Shown: positions 1 to 9,869, counted from the first letter of the stretch. The stretch is DNA of 64,000 nt from an uncultured Gammaproteobacteria bacterium (GCA_913061315.1 CAJXUC010000003.1:1-64000); one strand, 5' to 3'. The notes: a model not told the origin generated them from the sequence alone. Program-made: numbers and translations.

Positions 1-48
1 TCTACACGTAAGGAGTCGTCGGCAGCGTCAGATGTGTATAAGAGACAG
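1..48 (+). other. Illumina Nextera adapter (library artefact)
   Basis: Bases 16-48 equal the 33-base Nextera transposase read-1 adapter, ending in the mosaic end AGATGTGTATAAGAGACAG. Bases 1-7 (tctacac) are the end of the P5 adapter and bases 8-15 (gtaaggag) are the i5 index sold as S505/N505. The order P5 tail, 8-base index, transposon adapter is exactly that of a dual-index Nextera library molecule. Genomic sequence therefore starts at base 49. This is untrimmed adapter, not biology. Confidence 0.98.
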
Positions 49-1295
49 ATTTTATATTGTATGTTTATTAATTGAATTAATTTTTAACCGTTATTTATGA
101 TTGTCTATCCAATAAATCATTAAGAGTCCTACTAAATTTTTTTTAGTAATTTGACAAGAATAGGTTAGTTCTAATGGGTTTTGGAAAACTATCAGAGTTT
201 TTTTTAGACATCCTCTGATGACTGTTGTTAAAGTTATAAAATATTTTTTGACTCTGTTTAGGTTGGCAGTGTTTAACTATATAGCGACCTAGTTTTGTTT
301 TACTGCAACCAAATTTATTTACTAAGTCTAATGTTTCATTTGGTTTCTAAAAAGATTGATTTCATCAACTTCATTATTTTAAAGTTTTCACCCTTGAGTA
401 ACCCATCGTTCACAGAGAATAATTTTTACAAGTGTTGAATTTCTAGTTACGGTATCATTTTCAACTCTTCCAGCATGCAGGATAAGAAACTTACTAAATT
501 TTCTGTGATGATTTAACGACTAAGTGTCATGAGTAACGTTTTTTTCCAAGTTAACGCTTTGATTATTACTACTTGTTGAAGTATGGCGCTTGATATTTTA
601 TTGGGATTTTCACTCGTACTAAATTCTTGCTATGGGATAACAATTTGATGAATAATATCTATTGGAGTCTTGGCACATTTGACAAAAACGAATGATGTAC
701 TTTTATTAAATAACACTGCTTGCGGTAAATTATTTCTGAATATTATTTTCCTTAAACGACGCCGTTTTGTGATTCAAATGGTATTGCTTTTTGAGTCTGT
801 CTAATTTTATGTTACTTGGTGTTCTAACAGTCATTGTAATCGCTACCAAAGCGATCATAAAACAGTTTTGTAATACGATGGCAATCACCAGTCTTGCACT
901 GTGTGGTATTGTTATAGTTATTCAGTCTTGTGATATAAATTATTGTTGCTACTATGCCATGATTTGATTTTGCTGTTTTTTTGACCGCCTACTCAGACAA
1001 CTATTGACTTGTTACAAGTCGAAATAACTTTTTCTTGATTGTATACTCATCAGCCTGAAGTCGTTTTTTGTGGCAATTGTTATTCTTTGAAGGTTAGATG
1101 ATGGCAACTCGTGAGTTGTATCAATGTCAAAAAAAGGGTTATTGGTTGATCCTGAAAAATATTGTCCCATGACAAGAAGTGATATTTCAACACGCACACA
1201 GTTGCATCCGTATCAACTATGTGCAAAGCGCGGAAGACGTAAAATGAGGCGTTAAAGTTCTGGTAAAAGAGCTGAGGGCTTATAAACCTCTTTAT
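49..1295. other. Gene-poor AT-rich stretch, possible decayed minus-strand gene
   Basis: No intact gene is visible in these 1.2 kb. On the minus strand several coding-like stretches follow one another in different frames, broken by stops: about 1197-1012, 958-830, 720-540 and 520-60. The last reads through about 150 codons with only a handful of stops and includes the string KFGCSKTKLGRYIVKHC. I do not recognise a family in any fragment. Decay of a gene downstream of the cyclase is possible; chance open frames in AT-rich DNA are the alternative. No tRNA, hairpin terminator or repeat array was seen. Confidence 0.35.
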
Positions 1296-3524
1296 CTACT
1301 TTGAGGTGTGTGTAAATACACCATCCCAATCGTCATTGGGTAAGTGTCCTTTATAGTGAGTGACGCGATTTAAGTAAACTTGATATAAAAACCGATCAGG
1401 ATGTATTTGACTTAAGGCAAAGAAATCTGTCTCAGCCTGATCCCAGTTCTGGGCGCGAAAACTTTGAAGTGCCTGATTATATCTGGCTAATTCTAATGTG
1501 GTTGCCTCATCAATTTCATCCTCATGACCTATGGGTTCAAAAATCGCTATGGGCTCATTTTTACCTTTCACTCTTACCAAATCTAAATCACGATAGGTAA
1601 ATTCTGGGATACTTTCTTTGGTTGATTCACTGACGATAATGTTTACACCATATTCTTTGGTCAACCCTTCAAGCCTTGCACCTAGGTTAACCGAATCTCC
1701 TAATACGGTGTAAGCCATTCGAAACTCAGATCCCATATTACCAACATTCATGTTTCCTGTATTAAGACCAATGCCAATATTAATGGGCGGCCATCCACGG
1801 GATTCAAAATCTTTTTGCATTATCTTTAGCTCAACCATCATCTCCATTGCAGCATGCAACGCATGGCGAGCATGATCTGGATCCTCTAATGGAGCGCCCC
1901 AAAAGGACATAATCGCATCACCCATATATTTATCTATAGTGCCACGATGTTTGTGAATAACTCGGGTCATAGGGGTCAAAAGCGCATTCATCAACTGGGT
2001 TAATTGTTTAGGATCCATGCCTTCAGAAATAGTGGTGAACCCACGGACATCTGAAAATAAAACAGTCATCACTTTATTTTCGCCATCTAGTGAAAAATTA
2101 GCGGGTGATTTACTCATTTCATCGACTATTTCTGGTGGTATGTATTGGCCAAATAAATGAGCGAGCTGGCGTTTGCCACGAGACTCGATGAAAAAACCAT
2201 AACTCATGTGTAGAATATAGTTAAGAACAATCAGTAATACAGGGCTAGCAAGGGGTAAAATAATCTGACTATTCCATGCCATCAAAGTGCCACTAACGGT
2301 CAAAATTAAAACTATTGTTGTTGCCACAGTAGCCATTAAAGGTGAGCTAACCGGAAGTAAGAAGGCCATGGTCGCAGCGATTAGTATTAGAATTATAAAT
2401 TCATAACCAATCGCCCAAGCAGGGCTATGGTTAATGCGTTGATCTAAAATACCCGAGATAATATTGGCGTGTATTTCAACCCCAGGGTAAACGCTTTGAA
2501 CGGGTGTTGATCGTAAATCTAATAATCCGGGAGCCGTAGTTCCAACCAAAACTATTTTACCTTTCAAACTATCTGGGTCGATTTTTTTATTTAATATTTT
2601 GTGTGCTGAAATATAAGGGAAGCTATAAGACAACCCACGAAACGGCACGTAGACAGCGCCCTTGCCATCTACTGGAATGCTGAATTCATTAATATGAACT
2701 GATTCTAGAGCGTAGTACTGATCGTTTTTAGTTCCATTATTAACAACGTTCAATTTAATATCAGAATTTTTAAGATATGCTTGTGTGGTGGATAACGCAA
2801 GTGAAGCATACACTTGGTCTTGATGTATTTGAATCAGTGGGACACGACGGAAAACGCCATCTGAATCAACAAAAGGATTGTCAAAAAAACCACCCGAACG
2901 TGCAGAAGACTGTAAAATATTAAGGTTTCCACCATAACCCAGTGCTTTGTTAATCGGTAAACGAGCACTCAATTGTTTATTAAGTTTTGTTACAGCTGGA
3001 GGTAAGAGACCTGATTGAGCAATTTCATTTTCAGACACATTAGATTTAAAGTAGTAGCCCATGACAACGTTTCGATCTTTAAGGGCTTTAGCGAACATTT
3101 GATCATATTCCAATCTAGGGCGAATATTATCTAAAGCCTTGTGAAAGAGTGGATCGTCTTTTAATTCTGTAGACGCTAAAAATTCAAATTCTTTTAGTCC
3201 TGAACTTTCATCTTTTTCGGCAAATACAATATCAAACCCAACGACATCTGCTTGATACACCTCGAATAAGTTATTAACAATAGCCGCTAGTTTATCTCGA
3301 CTCCAAGGCCATCGACCCTCTAAGGCCAGTGAGCTTTCATCAATATCGACAATTACAATCCGGTCATCTATTGTGTTAAGTCGTTTGTAGTTTAACCGTG
3401 CATCATAAGTCCAGTTTTCTAGTTGGTTTAAGAAAGGATATTTGATGATGCCAAAAGTGTCGATCAGAAGCGCGAGGAGAATGATGCCACCCAGTGTTAT
3501 CCTCAAAATGCGTTGAATTAGCAT
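1296..3524 (-). CDS. CHASE2-domain adenylate cyclase
   Basis: Membrane-bound class III nucleotidyl cyclase of 742 residues. A single membrane segment (about 8-26) is followed by a periplasmic CHASE2 sensor domain (about 30-345), three closely spaced membrane helices (about 365-435) and a C-terminal cyclase catalytic domain (about 475-665). The metal-binding aspartates are visible in FSDVRGFT (near 490) and YMGDAIMSFWGAP (near 535); the LGDSVNLGARLE stretch (near 610) carries the Asp expected for adenine recognition, so cAMP is the likely product. It is the last gene of a minus-strand group PP2C-FHA-cyclase with 65-base and 42-base gaps, suggesting cotranscription. The CHASE2 ligand is unknown. 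The ATG is preceded by a G-rich Shine-Dalgarno. Confidence 0.9.
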   Translation of the reverse strand: MLIQRILRITLGGIILLALLIDTFGIIKYPFLNQLENWTYDARLNYKRLNTIDDRIVIVDIDESSLALEGRWPWSRDKLAAIVNNLFEVYQADVVGFDIVFAEKDESSGLKEFEFLASTELKDDPLFHKALDNIRPRLEYDQMFAKALKDRNVVMGYYFKSNVSENEIAQSGLLPPAVTKLNKQLSARLPINKALGYGGNLNILQSSARSGGFFDNPFVDSDGVFRRVPLIQIHQDQVYASLALSTTQAYLKNSDIKLNVVNNGTKNDQYYALESVHINEFSIPVDGKGAVYVPFRGLSYSFPYISAHKILNKKIDPDSLKGKIVLVGTTAPGLLDLRSTPVQSVYPGVEIHANIISGILDQRINHSPAWAIGYEFIILILIAATMAFLLPVSSPLMATVATTIVLILTVSGTLMAWNSQIILPLASPVLLIVLNYILHMSYGFFIESRGKRQLAHLFGQYIPPEIVDEMSKSPANFSLDGENKVMTVLFSDVRGFTTISEGMDPKQLTQLMNALLTPMTRVIHKHRGTIDKYMGDAIMSFWGAPLEDPDHARHALHAAMEMMVELKIMQKDFESRGWPPINIGIGLNTGNMNVGNMGSEFRMAYTVLGDSVNLGARLEGLTKEYGVNIIVSESTKESIPEFTYRDLDLVRVKGKNEPIAIFEPIGHEDEIDEATTLELARYNQALQSFRAQNWDQAETDFFALSQIHPDRFLYQVYLNRVTHYKGHLPNDDWDGVFTHTSK

Positions 3525-3590
3525 TGATCGTCCCCCAGAAGAAAGTTATGTTGTTTTAGGCAAATAAAGGCACTGGTTATGAAACCTAGC

Positions 3591-4295
3591 TTATTTCAGA
3601 TAAAACTCCATCTTAACACCAGCGAGTTCAATAATGTCGTGACTTTTTAGCTCATAAGCACTTGAGCCTATGGATATATCTGAAACTTTGGGAACGGCGT
3701 TATTAGGCCCGCCGTCGACATGTATTAAAAAGTAACCTTGAGGCCTGCGCGTAATGGCTGCGACCTGAATGCCAGGCTGACCAATGGTGGTGAGCGCCTT
3801 TTTCAAAACGAGTACCTTGCCAGCATTGGCACCACTTAATAGTTGTAAGCAAGCTTCTTTATCCTTGACCGATGAAGGTGCCACATTAGTGGTTAAACTT
3901 TCCTCCTCCGATTTGTTTAGTGACCCTTCAAGGGGTATCTGAGGCAGACTGACTCCCGTTAGCTTAGTTGCCAGTCCTTGTTTAGAATTCAAACCTGAAG
4001 AACTAGGGTTAAATTGATAGGTTATCTGATACTTTCCTAGCGTTATATTATCACCGTGGAGTAGAGCATGTTTCTTAACGAGTTTACCATTAACATAAGT
4101 CCCGTTGGTGCTTCCAAGATCTTCTAAAAATGAATCTTCACCTACAGTGATAAACCGAGCATGTTTGCCGCTGACGGATAAGTTCTCAATATGAATGTCG
4201 TTATTTGGCTTGCGTCCAATCGTCGTGATTTCTTTGGATAGCAGAAACACTGTTTGTTCACCAGAAATTGATGATGCGATCAATCTTGGGACCAT
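3591..4295 (-). CDS. FHA-domain protein
   Basis: 234-residue cytoplasmic protein with an N-terminal forkhead-associated domain (about 20-95) that binds phosphothreonine peptides. The family signature is present: TTIGRKPNNDIHI, then SVSGKHARF, then LGSTNGTYVNG. The rest is a less conserved linker (100-150) and a C-terminal part (about 150-234) whose fold I cannot assign, possibly a second degenerate FHA-like sandwich. It sits between a PP2C phosphatase and a CHASE2 cyclase, an arrangement typical of bacterial Ser/Thr phosphorylation modules, where the FHA protein reads the phosphorylation state. No Ser/Thr kinase gene is visible in this window. Confidence 0.85.
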   Translation of the reverse strand: MVPRLIASSISGEQTVFLLSKEITTIGRKPNNDIHIENLSVSGKHARFITVGEDSFLEDLGSTNGTYVNGKLVKKHALLHGDNITLGKYQITYQFNPSSSGLNSKQGLATKLTGVSLPQIPLEGSLNKSEEESLTTNVAPSSVKDKEACLQLLSGANAGKVLVLKKALTTIGQPGIQVAAITRRPQGYFLIHVDGGPNNAVPKVSDISIGSSAYELKSHDIIELAGVKMEFYLK

Positions 4296-4337
4296 TTTAT
4301 ATCCAGCCTTTAAAGTTGTATCTATTGGTTAAATCCA

Positions 4338-5162
4338 TTAATTAAACCACGACATTATTTTAGTACGCCAGTCCAATCGACTAGAAAAGTTTTCATCAAT
4401 CCTACATAGTATGACGGATATATTATCCTTCCCACCTTTCTGGTTTGCCATTTTAATTAATTGCTTTGCGGCTTTTTCCAAGTTATCACTAAATTGGTTA
4501 ATGGTTAAGTATATATCGGTATCTTCAACCAAATCTGTGAGACCATCAGAACAAAGTAAATAAATGTCTTTTTTTAAAACAATATCTTCTAAAAGATCTA
4601 CCTTAACGTCTGGTTCAATACCAAGTGCGCGAGTGACAAGATTTTTTTTCACTGATTTTTGAGCTTCTTCAGAGGTATAAAACCCTCTATCAACTAGCTC
4701 CTGAAGGAGAGAGTGATCTTTTGTTATTTGTTGTAGTTGACTGCCTCGAAGTCGATAACATCGGGAGTCACCAATATGCACCAAAGAAAAGTTGCCATTA
4801 TGGAACAGTAATGCAACAACAGTGGTACCCATACCCTTTTGCTCAGAGTCAGTTTCTGCTTTTTCAAATATTTTTTTATTGGCAGATTTAACCGCATCTT
4901 GGAGATAAACTGACGCTGAAGTAAATTCAGTTTGCGTAACGTTTTCCCCCGGTGCCTCCTTAGATAATTTTTGCTGAATATTACCAACTATAAGATCTAC
5001 CGCGAGACTACTAGCGACCTCACCACCACGATGACCACCCATGCCATCAGCGAGAACAATCAGGCCAAGCGCGCTGTCATATCCAATGCTATCCTCATTT
5101 TTATGCCTAACTTTGCCTATATCAGTCATTCCTAATATGGCTATCTTTTCTTGCATATTCAT
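4338..5162 (-). CDS. PP2C-family protein serine/threonine phosphatase
   Basis: 274-residue PPM/PP2C phosphatase, Mn/Mg-dependent and cytoplasmic, expected to remove phosphate from Ser/Thr residues. Signature motifs occur in order: TDIGKVRHKNEDS (near 13), LADGMGGHRGGEVAS (near 37; metal-binding Asp), HIGDSRCYRLR (about 131), TKDHSLLQE, LLCSDGLTDLV (about 203) and GGKDNISVIL near the C-terminus. It covers the standard single-domain PP2C length. It is the first gene of the minus-strand group with the FHA protein and the cyclase. A partner kinase is expected from family knowledge but none is seen nearby. Confidence 0.92.
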   Translation of the reverse strand: MNMQEKIAILGMTDIGKVRHKNEDSIGYDSALGLIVLADGMGGHRGGEVASSLAVDLIVGNIQQKLSKEAPGENVTQTEFTSASVYLQDAVKSANKKIFEKAETDSEQKGMGTTVVALLFHNGNFSLVHIGDSRCYRLRGSQLQQITKDHSLLQELVDRGFYTSEEAQKSVKKNLVTRALGIEPDVKVDLLEDIVLKKDIYLLCSDGLTDLVEDTDIYLTINQFSDNLEKAAKQLIKMANQKGGKDNISVILCRIDENFSSRLDWRTKIMSWFN

Positions 5163-5576
5163 CAGTAAGTTAAACCGTAAAGGAAAGTAATATCTTTAAG
5201 CTAAGTGAAAGTTCTTTAAAATATAATTAATATTGCTCATCCGCATTCTTCATCAACCTGTTGCTGCGTGTTATAGACGATGGCTCAGTCCGATACAATA
5301 AGCCTAAAGATTTTAGGCCAGGTGCATGGCTGGCTTTCTGAAAACAATTTAGTTAGTAAAGGACCTAACTTCTGCAAACTACTGTTAGCAATACTTAAGA
5401 TCAGGGCAGTAAAAATGATTGTAATAGCAGAATGATTAGAAACAACATAGATTTAAATCATTAAACAAACTAAAACAGCACAAAGATTAATTCTGACTTT
5501 GTAAACTACTAATAAGTTAGCTTAGGCTATTTATAAAACCATACCGAGATGTTGATCACCAACGGACTAAAAAATA
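5163..5576. other. Intergenic region with a perfect palindrome
   Basis: 414 bases between mltD and the PP2C gene, both on the minus strand; the promoter for the signalling group should lie here. I see no gene. The one clear structure is a perfect hairpin, GCCTAAA-gat-TTTAGGC, at 5302-5318. No T run follows it on either strand, so it is more likely an operator or a processed leader structure than a terminator. Confidence 0.5.
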
Positions 5577-7340
5577 TTACCCAGATTGTTGAGTAATATC
5601 GACATATAATTTTAACTTTTGGCCTGGTTGAATATATTTACCAATCTTGTTCCAACGTTTGATGTCTGAAATACGAATATTAAACCGACTTGCAATACGC
5701 GATAGTGAGTCGCCTTTCCTAATGGTATATCTTAATGCATGCACTGCTTTAGTTGGGCCAGTAGACGACAGGCTGATTTGTTGGACTTCTGAGGTCCTTT
5801 TTGTCCAAACGATGAGTTTCTGACCAACGCGCAGAGTGTCTATTGGTGCTATGCCGTTCCATTTGGCAAGTGCTGCTGTTGTAACGCCATAATTTCGAGA
5901 AATGGTCCAGAGGCTTTGTCCTGACCGAACAATGTGTGCTTTTTTTGTACCTGATCGATTTTTATTTTGTATTTTTTCTAACCGCGCATTTTTAGTCATC
6001 GTGTAAGCCTTTAAAGACTTGGTTGCGGTTGGTACCATCAAATATTTACCTGCACGTATTTGAGTGCCCTTGATTTCATTAATGCTTTTTATGAGCGATA
6101 TAGTTGTTTGGTACCGCCGTGATATTGAGCCTAGACTTTCACCGGGTTTAATTTTATGACGAATCCAATTTATTCTTTTTTCAGGTGGTACTGCTTGTAA
6201 GGCAATTTTGAATGAGTCAGCTTTATCAAGCGGTAATAATAGGCGATGGGGGCCTTTAGGTGCAGTTGCCCAGCGGTTGAAAGCGGGATTTAATTGATAT
6301 AATTGATTAAGTGTAATACCTGCTAGATCCGCTGCTAATGCAAGATCCAGTTGACCATCAAGCTCTACCACAGCATAACTGTGTTTATTATCCACTGGAA
6401 ATAATTCAAGGTTATATTTTTCGGGATTTCCAAATAATTCTTTTAGTGCCATAAACTTAGGTACGTAGTTTGTAGTTTCTCTATGTATTTTGGTTAAATG
6501 CCAGAAATCTGTAGGACGATTCATTTTTTTATTGTGGCGAATCGCTGATCGTATCCTGCCTGGGCCAGCATTGTAGGACGCTAAAGCTAATTCCCAATCA
6601 CCATCAAATTGCCCTGATAAGCTCACCAGGTAGCGGATAGCGGCGCGGGTGGATTCTATAATGTCGCGACGTCCGTCATACCACCAGTTCTGTTTAAGGC
6701 CGAGATGTCGCCCCGTTGCAGGTATTATTTGCCACAGTCCTGAGGCTCTGCCTGGCGAGTAGGCAAACGCTTGATAAGCACTTTCAACGATCGGCAGTAA
6801 GGCCAATTCTGATGGCAAGTTTTGTTTTTCGAGTTCATTTAAAACAAAAGGTAGAATAGGAGCAGCACGTTCCATCACGCGAGTCAGGTAAGCTCTGTGT
6901 TCTAAAAACCATTTTAATTGGGCTTGAACCCGTTTATTGTCGACTGGTTCAAGCTGCATGCCCTGACGTAAGCGATACCAGGCGTCATTTTGTTTTTTAA
7001 GTTCGGCTTGCTCTAGAGCAACTTCTTTTAGTGCTAAGATCTTAGCAAGCCTATTTTCCTCAGCTTTAGCTAGGTCAATGGCCATTTGATGCATGGCAGC
7101 TTGTTGTTCTTCAAGCGTGTCTGAAGATGGATTAGCATTCACTGAAAGTTCAGTATCCAGTATGATACTGATAGTGTCACTCGTCGTGTCTGAAGCCGAG
7201 TTTGTGTCAGCGTTTGCTGCAGTCAACGTTGGTTCCAACGGGGCTTGATCTAATTGTAAAGAGCCTAATGTTTGGCAGCCCGAGACAAGCAAAAGGCAAG
7301 AAAGTGCGGCACATAAGCCAATGTTAAAACCTAGTTTCAT
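5577..7340 (-). CDS. mltD: Membrane-bound lytic murein transglycosylase D (lipoprotein)
   Basis: 587-residue lipoprotein that cleaves peptidoglycan glycan strands in the periplasm. The signal peptide ends in a lipobox, LLVSGC, giving lipidated Cys22. An alanine- and glutamate-rich linker with likely coiled coil (about 75-110) leads to the SLT/lysozyme-like domain (about 150-290), with the catalytic Glu in LPIVESAYQ (near 183) and the family string GRASGLWQIIPATGRHLGL. Three LysM peptidoglycan-binding repeats follow (about 390-437, 465-510, 538-582). E. coli MltD has two LysM repeats, so this one is longer. Divergent from the yafS-rnhA-dnaQ genes, as in many gammaproteobacteria, but gloB is not between them. 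Confidence 0.95.
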   Translation of the reverse strand: MKLGFNIGLCAALSCLLLVSGCQTLGSLQLDQAPLEPTLTAANADTNSASDTTSDTISIILDTELSVNANPSSDTLEEQQAAMHQMAIDLAKAEENRLAKILALKEVALEQAELKKQNDAWYRLRQGMQLEPVDNKRVQAQLKWFLEHRAYLTRVMERAAPILPFVLNELEKQNLPSELALLPIVESAYQAFAYSPGRASGLWQIIPATGRHLGLKQNWWYDGRRDIIESTRAAIRYLVSLSGQFDGDWELALASYNAGPGRIRSAIRHNKKMNRPTDFWHLTKIHRETTNYVPKFMALKELFGNPEKYNLELFPVDNKHSYAVVELDGQLDLALAADLAGITLNQLYQLNPAFNRWATAPKGPHRLLLPLDKADSFKIALQAVPPEKRINWIRHKIKPGESLGSISRRYQTTISLIKSINEIKGTQIRAGKYLMVPTATKSLKAYTMTKNARLEKIQNKNRSGTKKAHIVRSGQSLWTISRNYGVTTAALAKWNGIAPIDTLRVGQKLIVWTKRTSEVQQISLSSTGPTKAVHALRYTIRKGDSLSRIASRFNIRISDIKRWNKIGKYIQPGQKLKLYVDITQQSG

Positions 7341-7424
7341 TGATAACCATCTAAATTATTAGTAACGGGAGGATGAAGGCGCTAAAGTAGGTCTTATTGT
7401 ACTGTTCATAAAATTAAGATTCAA

Positions 7425-8198
7425 ATGCGATTTAATTTAAATAAACCGATAAAGAAAAAGCAGCAAAAGCTTTTGACCATTAGTCAATGGTATCAAACGC
7501 CACTTGGCGACATTTTGTTTAGTGAATTGAAGTCTCGTCTGGACCCCGTTCTGGCGACAACTTTTGGTTACTACTCAATACAAATCGGTTGTGCGCCGAA
7601 CGCTCAAACATTGCTTGAACCCTGTCGGGTAAGATATCATTTTAATCTGGACGCCAATAGCAACAGCCTTGATGTCAATGCTCATCCCGCTTTGTTACCA
7701 ATCGCAAGCGATAGTGTTGATTTGGTGATATTAATGCATCACTTGTCTCACACAAAAGAACCGCACGCTATTTTACGAGAGGCTTTTCGAGTGCTGATTC
7801 CTGAGGGCAAACTGATCATTATTGATTTTAATCCAATATCGTTTTGGGGCTTAAGGCACTTTTTCCAATCGTGGTTAGAACAGGTTCCTTGGAGTGGCCA
7901 TTTTTATACCGCTAGACGAATGACTGACTGGATGAAACTACTGGGATTTGATAAGCAAAAACATTTGCAGGTTGGTTATATGCTGCCAATACACCATGCG
8001 GGGTTGATTCGTAAACTGTCTTGGCTGGAAAAGGGAATGAAAAGCTGGTTGCCTTTTTTGTCAGCACTTAATGTATTGGTTTATACTAAAAATATTTCCC
8101 CAATGACACCAATTCGCCATCGTTGGGTTGCAAGAAAACTCCTATTGGGTAAAGTGGCGCGTCCTTCAGTCGGCCGTGGTATGAAATATGACAAATAA
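7425..8198 (+). CDS. yafS: SAM-dependent methyltransferase, YafS-like
   Basis: 257-residue protein with a class I methyltransferase fold. The post-motif region is clear ([19 protein letters not shown], about 91-110, then [20 protein letters not shown]), which matches the methyltransferase-11 family. The SAM-binding glycine loop is weak ([11 protein letters not shown]). Position immediately upstream of rnhA matches E. coli yafS, whose substrate is not established. Its last 11 bases overlap the start of rnhA, suggesting translational coupling. Confidence 0.75.
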   Translation: MRFNLNKPIKKKQQKLLTISQWYQTPLGDILFSELKSRLDPVLATTFGYYSIQIGCAPNAQTLLEPCRVRYHFNLDANSNSLDVNAHPALLPIASDSVDLVILMHHLSHTKEPHAILREAFRVLIPEGKLIIIDFNPISFWGLRHFFQSWLEQVPWSGHFYTARRMTDWMKLLGFDKQKHLQVGYMLPIHHAGLIRKLSWLEKGMKSWLPFLSALNVLVYTKNISPMTPIRHRWVARKLLLGKVARPSVGRGMKYDK

Positions 8199-8634
8199 AG
8201 TAGTGATTTATACTGACGGTGCCTGTCGTGGGAATCCAGGACCTGGTGGATGGGGCGTGCTCCTAAAGTACAAAGACAGTGAAAAAACATTGAAAGGGTT
8301 CGACTCAGAGACGACTAACAACCGAATGGAGTTGATGGCTGTCATTGAGGGCTTGAAGTCATTAAATCGTGGTTGTGCAGTTGAACTCAATACTGATTCA
8401 AAGTATGTCTTGCAGGGCATTAATGATTGGATTGTGAATTGGAAGAAAAATGGTTGGAAAACGGCGGCCAAAAAACCCGTTAAAAACGTTGATCTATGGC
8501 AGCAGCTTGACCAAGAAGTGACTCGACACGACATCAATTGGCATTGGGTAAAAGGGCATTCAGGTGTTCCAGGAAATGAAGCAGCCGATCAATTGGCAAA
8601 TGATGCGATTGATCAGGCGGCGGTAAAGTCATGA
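8188..8634 (+). CDS. rnhA: Ribonuclease HI
   Basis: 148-residue enzyme that degrades the RNA strand of RNA-DNA hybrids, removing primers and R-loops. All four carboxylates of the DEDD-type active site are visible: Asp in [11 protein letters not shown], Glu in NNRMEL, Asp in NTDSKYV and Asp in GNEAADQLA, plus the loop His in KGHSG. The basic handle ([17 protein letters not shown]) is present. The length matches E. coli RNase HI (155). The start overlaps the end of the upstream methyltransferase by 11 bases and the end overlaps dnaQ by 4 bases. Confidence 0.97.
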   Translation: MTNKVVIYTDGACRGNPGPGGWGVLLKYKDSEKTLKGFDSETTNNRMELMAVIEGLKSLNRGCAVELNTDSKYVLQGINDWIVNWKKNGWKTAAKKPVKNVDLWQQLDQEVTRHDINWHWVKGHSGVPGNEAADQLANDAIDQAAVKS

Positions 8635-9329
8635 GGCAAGTTGTACTCGATACAGAAACCACTGGCCTCGAAACCAGCCAAGGCCATCGAATTATCGAAA
8701 TTGGGTGTGTTGAACTAATTGATAGGCGCATTACTGATAAGCATTGGCATTTTTATATTAATCCCGAGCGCGAGATAGATGCAGGTGCTTTTGCAGTGCA
8801 CGGCATTAGCCGCGAGTCTTTGCAAGATAAGCCATTGTTTGCAGAAGTTGCACAAGACTTTGTTGACTATATCAAAGGCGCCGAACTCGTTATTCATAAT
8901 GCTACCTTTGATGTTGGCTTTTTAGATTATGAGTTTGCCAAGTTAGATGGTGAAAGTATGCGTATAAGTTCGATGTGCAGTGTGCTTGACACACTCGTTT
9001 TGGCACGACAAAAGCATCCGGGACAGAAGAATAACTTGGATGCCTTGTGTCGACGTTATTTTATCGACAACAGTCAACGAAGCTTACATGGCGCGTTACT
9101 CGATGCACGCATATTAGCGGACGTTTACCTGTCAATGACAGGGGGGCAAACAGCGCTAAGTTTAGATGATGATAGTGGTCAAGAAGACGATTCACGCGAT
9201 CTCAATGCACGAGCAATTGAAAGGACAGGTCCATTACCTATCTGGACTGGTTCTGATGAATCTGTCTTGGCAAATGAGGACTATGTTGCTTTCCTTGCGT
9301 CAAAATATGAAGATCCTGTTTGGAAATAA
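8631..9329 (+). CDS. dnaQ: DNA polymerase III epsilon subunit (3'-5' proofreading exonuclease)
   Basis: 232-residue DEDDh exonuclease, the proofreading subunit of the replicative polymerase core. Motif ExoI is [10 protein letters not shown] (near 5), ExoII is [14 protein letters not shown] (near 90), and the ExoIII region [15 protein letters not shown] carries the catalytic His and Asp. The C-terminal segment (about 185-232) is the expected tether for the alpha subunit. It starts on an ATGA overlap with rnhA, so the two are translationally coupled. Normal family length. Confidence 0.95.
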   Translation: MRQVVLDTETTGLETSQGHRIIEIGCVELIDRRITDKHWHFYINPEREIDAGAFAVHGISRESLQDKPLFAEVAQDFVDYIKGAELVIHNATFDVGFLDYEFAKLDGESMRISSMCSVLDTLVLARQKHPGQKNNLDALCRRYFIDNSQRSLHGALLDARILADVYLSMTGGQTALSLDDDSGQEDDSRDLNARAIERTGPLPIWTGSDESVLANEDYVAFLASKYEDPVWK

Positions 9330-9392
9330 TGGCCTCTAAACCAAACTTTACAATTATTTTTTGTTATCAATGCTATTAAATTGATTCTTGGT

Positions 9393-9869
9393 TTATGAAT
9401 GCTTCATGATTCTAGACTTGTCACGCTGCCAATCCCTATCTTTTTCGGAAGCGCGTTTGTCGTGGGATTTTTTACCCTTTGCCATGCCTAATTTTATCTT
9501 AGCACGGCCTCTTATCCAGTAGGCCGATAGGGCAACAATGGTATAGCCTTTGCGATCTACCATGGCCATTAAACGATTAATTTCTCTTTGGTGAGCGAGT
9601 AATTTTCGAGTTCGAGTGGCAATCGGACTAATATGGGTAGATGCGGTATTTAGCGCGCTAATATGAGCGCCAATCAGCCATAACTCTCCATTTTTAGCCA
9701 TCACATAGCTTTCTTTTAGTTGTAAGTTATTGTTACGTAAACTTTTTACTTCCCAGCCTTCGAGCACAATACCTACTTCAAGATCATCCTCAATCGAATA
9801 ATCATGGCGAACCACACGATTCGTCGCGATAGTATTGTCAGAGGTTTTAGATTTCTTTTTTGAGACCAT
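9393..9869 (-). CDS. smpB: SsrA-binding protein SmpB
   Basis: 158-residue partner of tmRNA in trans-translation rescue of stalled ribosomes. Recognised by NRVVRHDYSIEDDLEVGIVL, GWEVKSLR, ESYVMAKNGELWLIGAHI and the basic tail KGKKSHDKRASEKDRDWQR. The frame is open six codons further upstream to a TTG at 9887, but ATG at 9869 gives the usual N-terminus (MVSKKK) and length. Convergent with dnaQ. The ssrA gene itself is not visible here. smpB forms the left edge of the catabolic island. Confidence 0.95.
   Translation of the reverse strand: MVSKKKSKTSDNTIATNRVVRHDYSIEDDLEVGIVLEGWEVKSLRNNNLQLKESYVMAKNGELWLIGAHISALNTASTHISPIATRTRKLLAHQREINRLMAMVDRKGYTIVALSAYWIRGRAKIKLGMAKGKKSHDKRASEKDRDWQRDKSRIMKHS

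Noticed and set aside
1012..1197. A 61-codon minus-strand open frame as a gene
   Set aside because: No start signal, no family, and it stops into a stretch full of stops; treated as part of a possible decayed region.
9337..9395. TAAACCAA/TTGGTTTA inverted repeat as a terminator between dnaQ and smpB
   Set aside because: The arms are 43 bases apart, AT-rich, and one overlaps the smpB stop; too weak.
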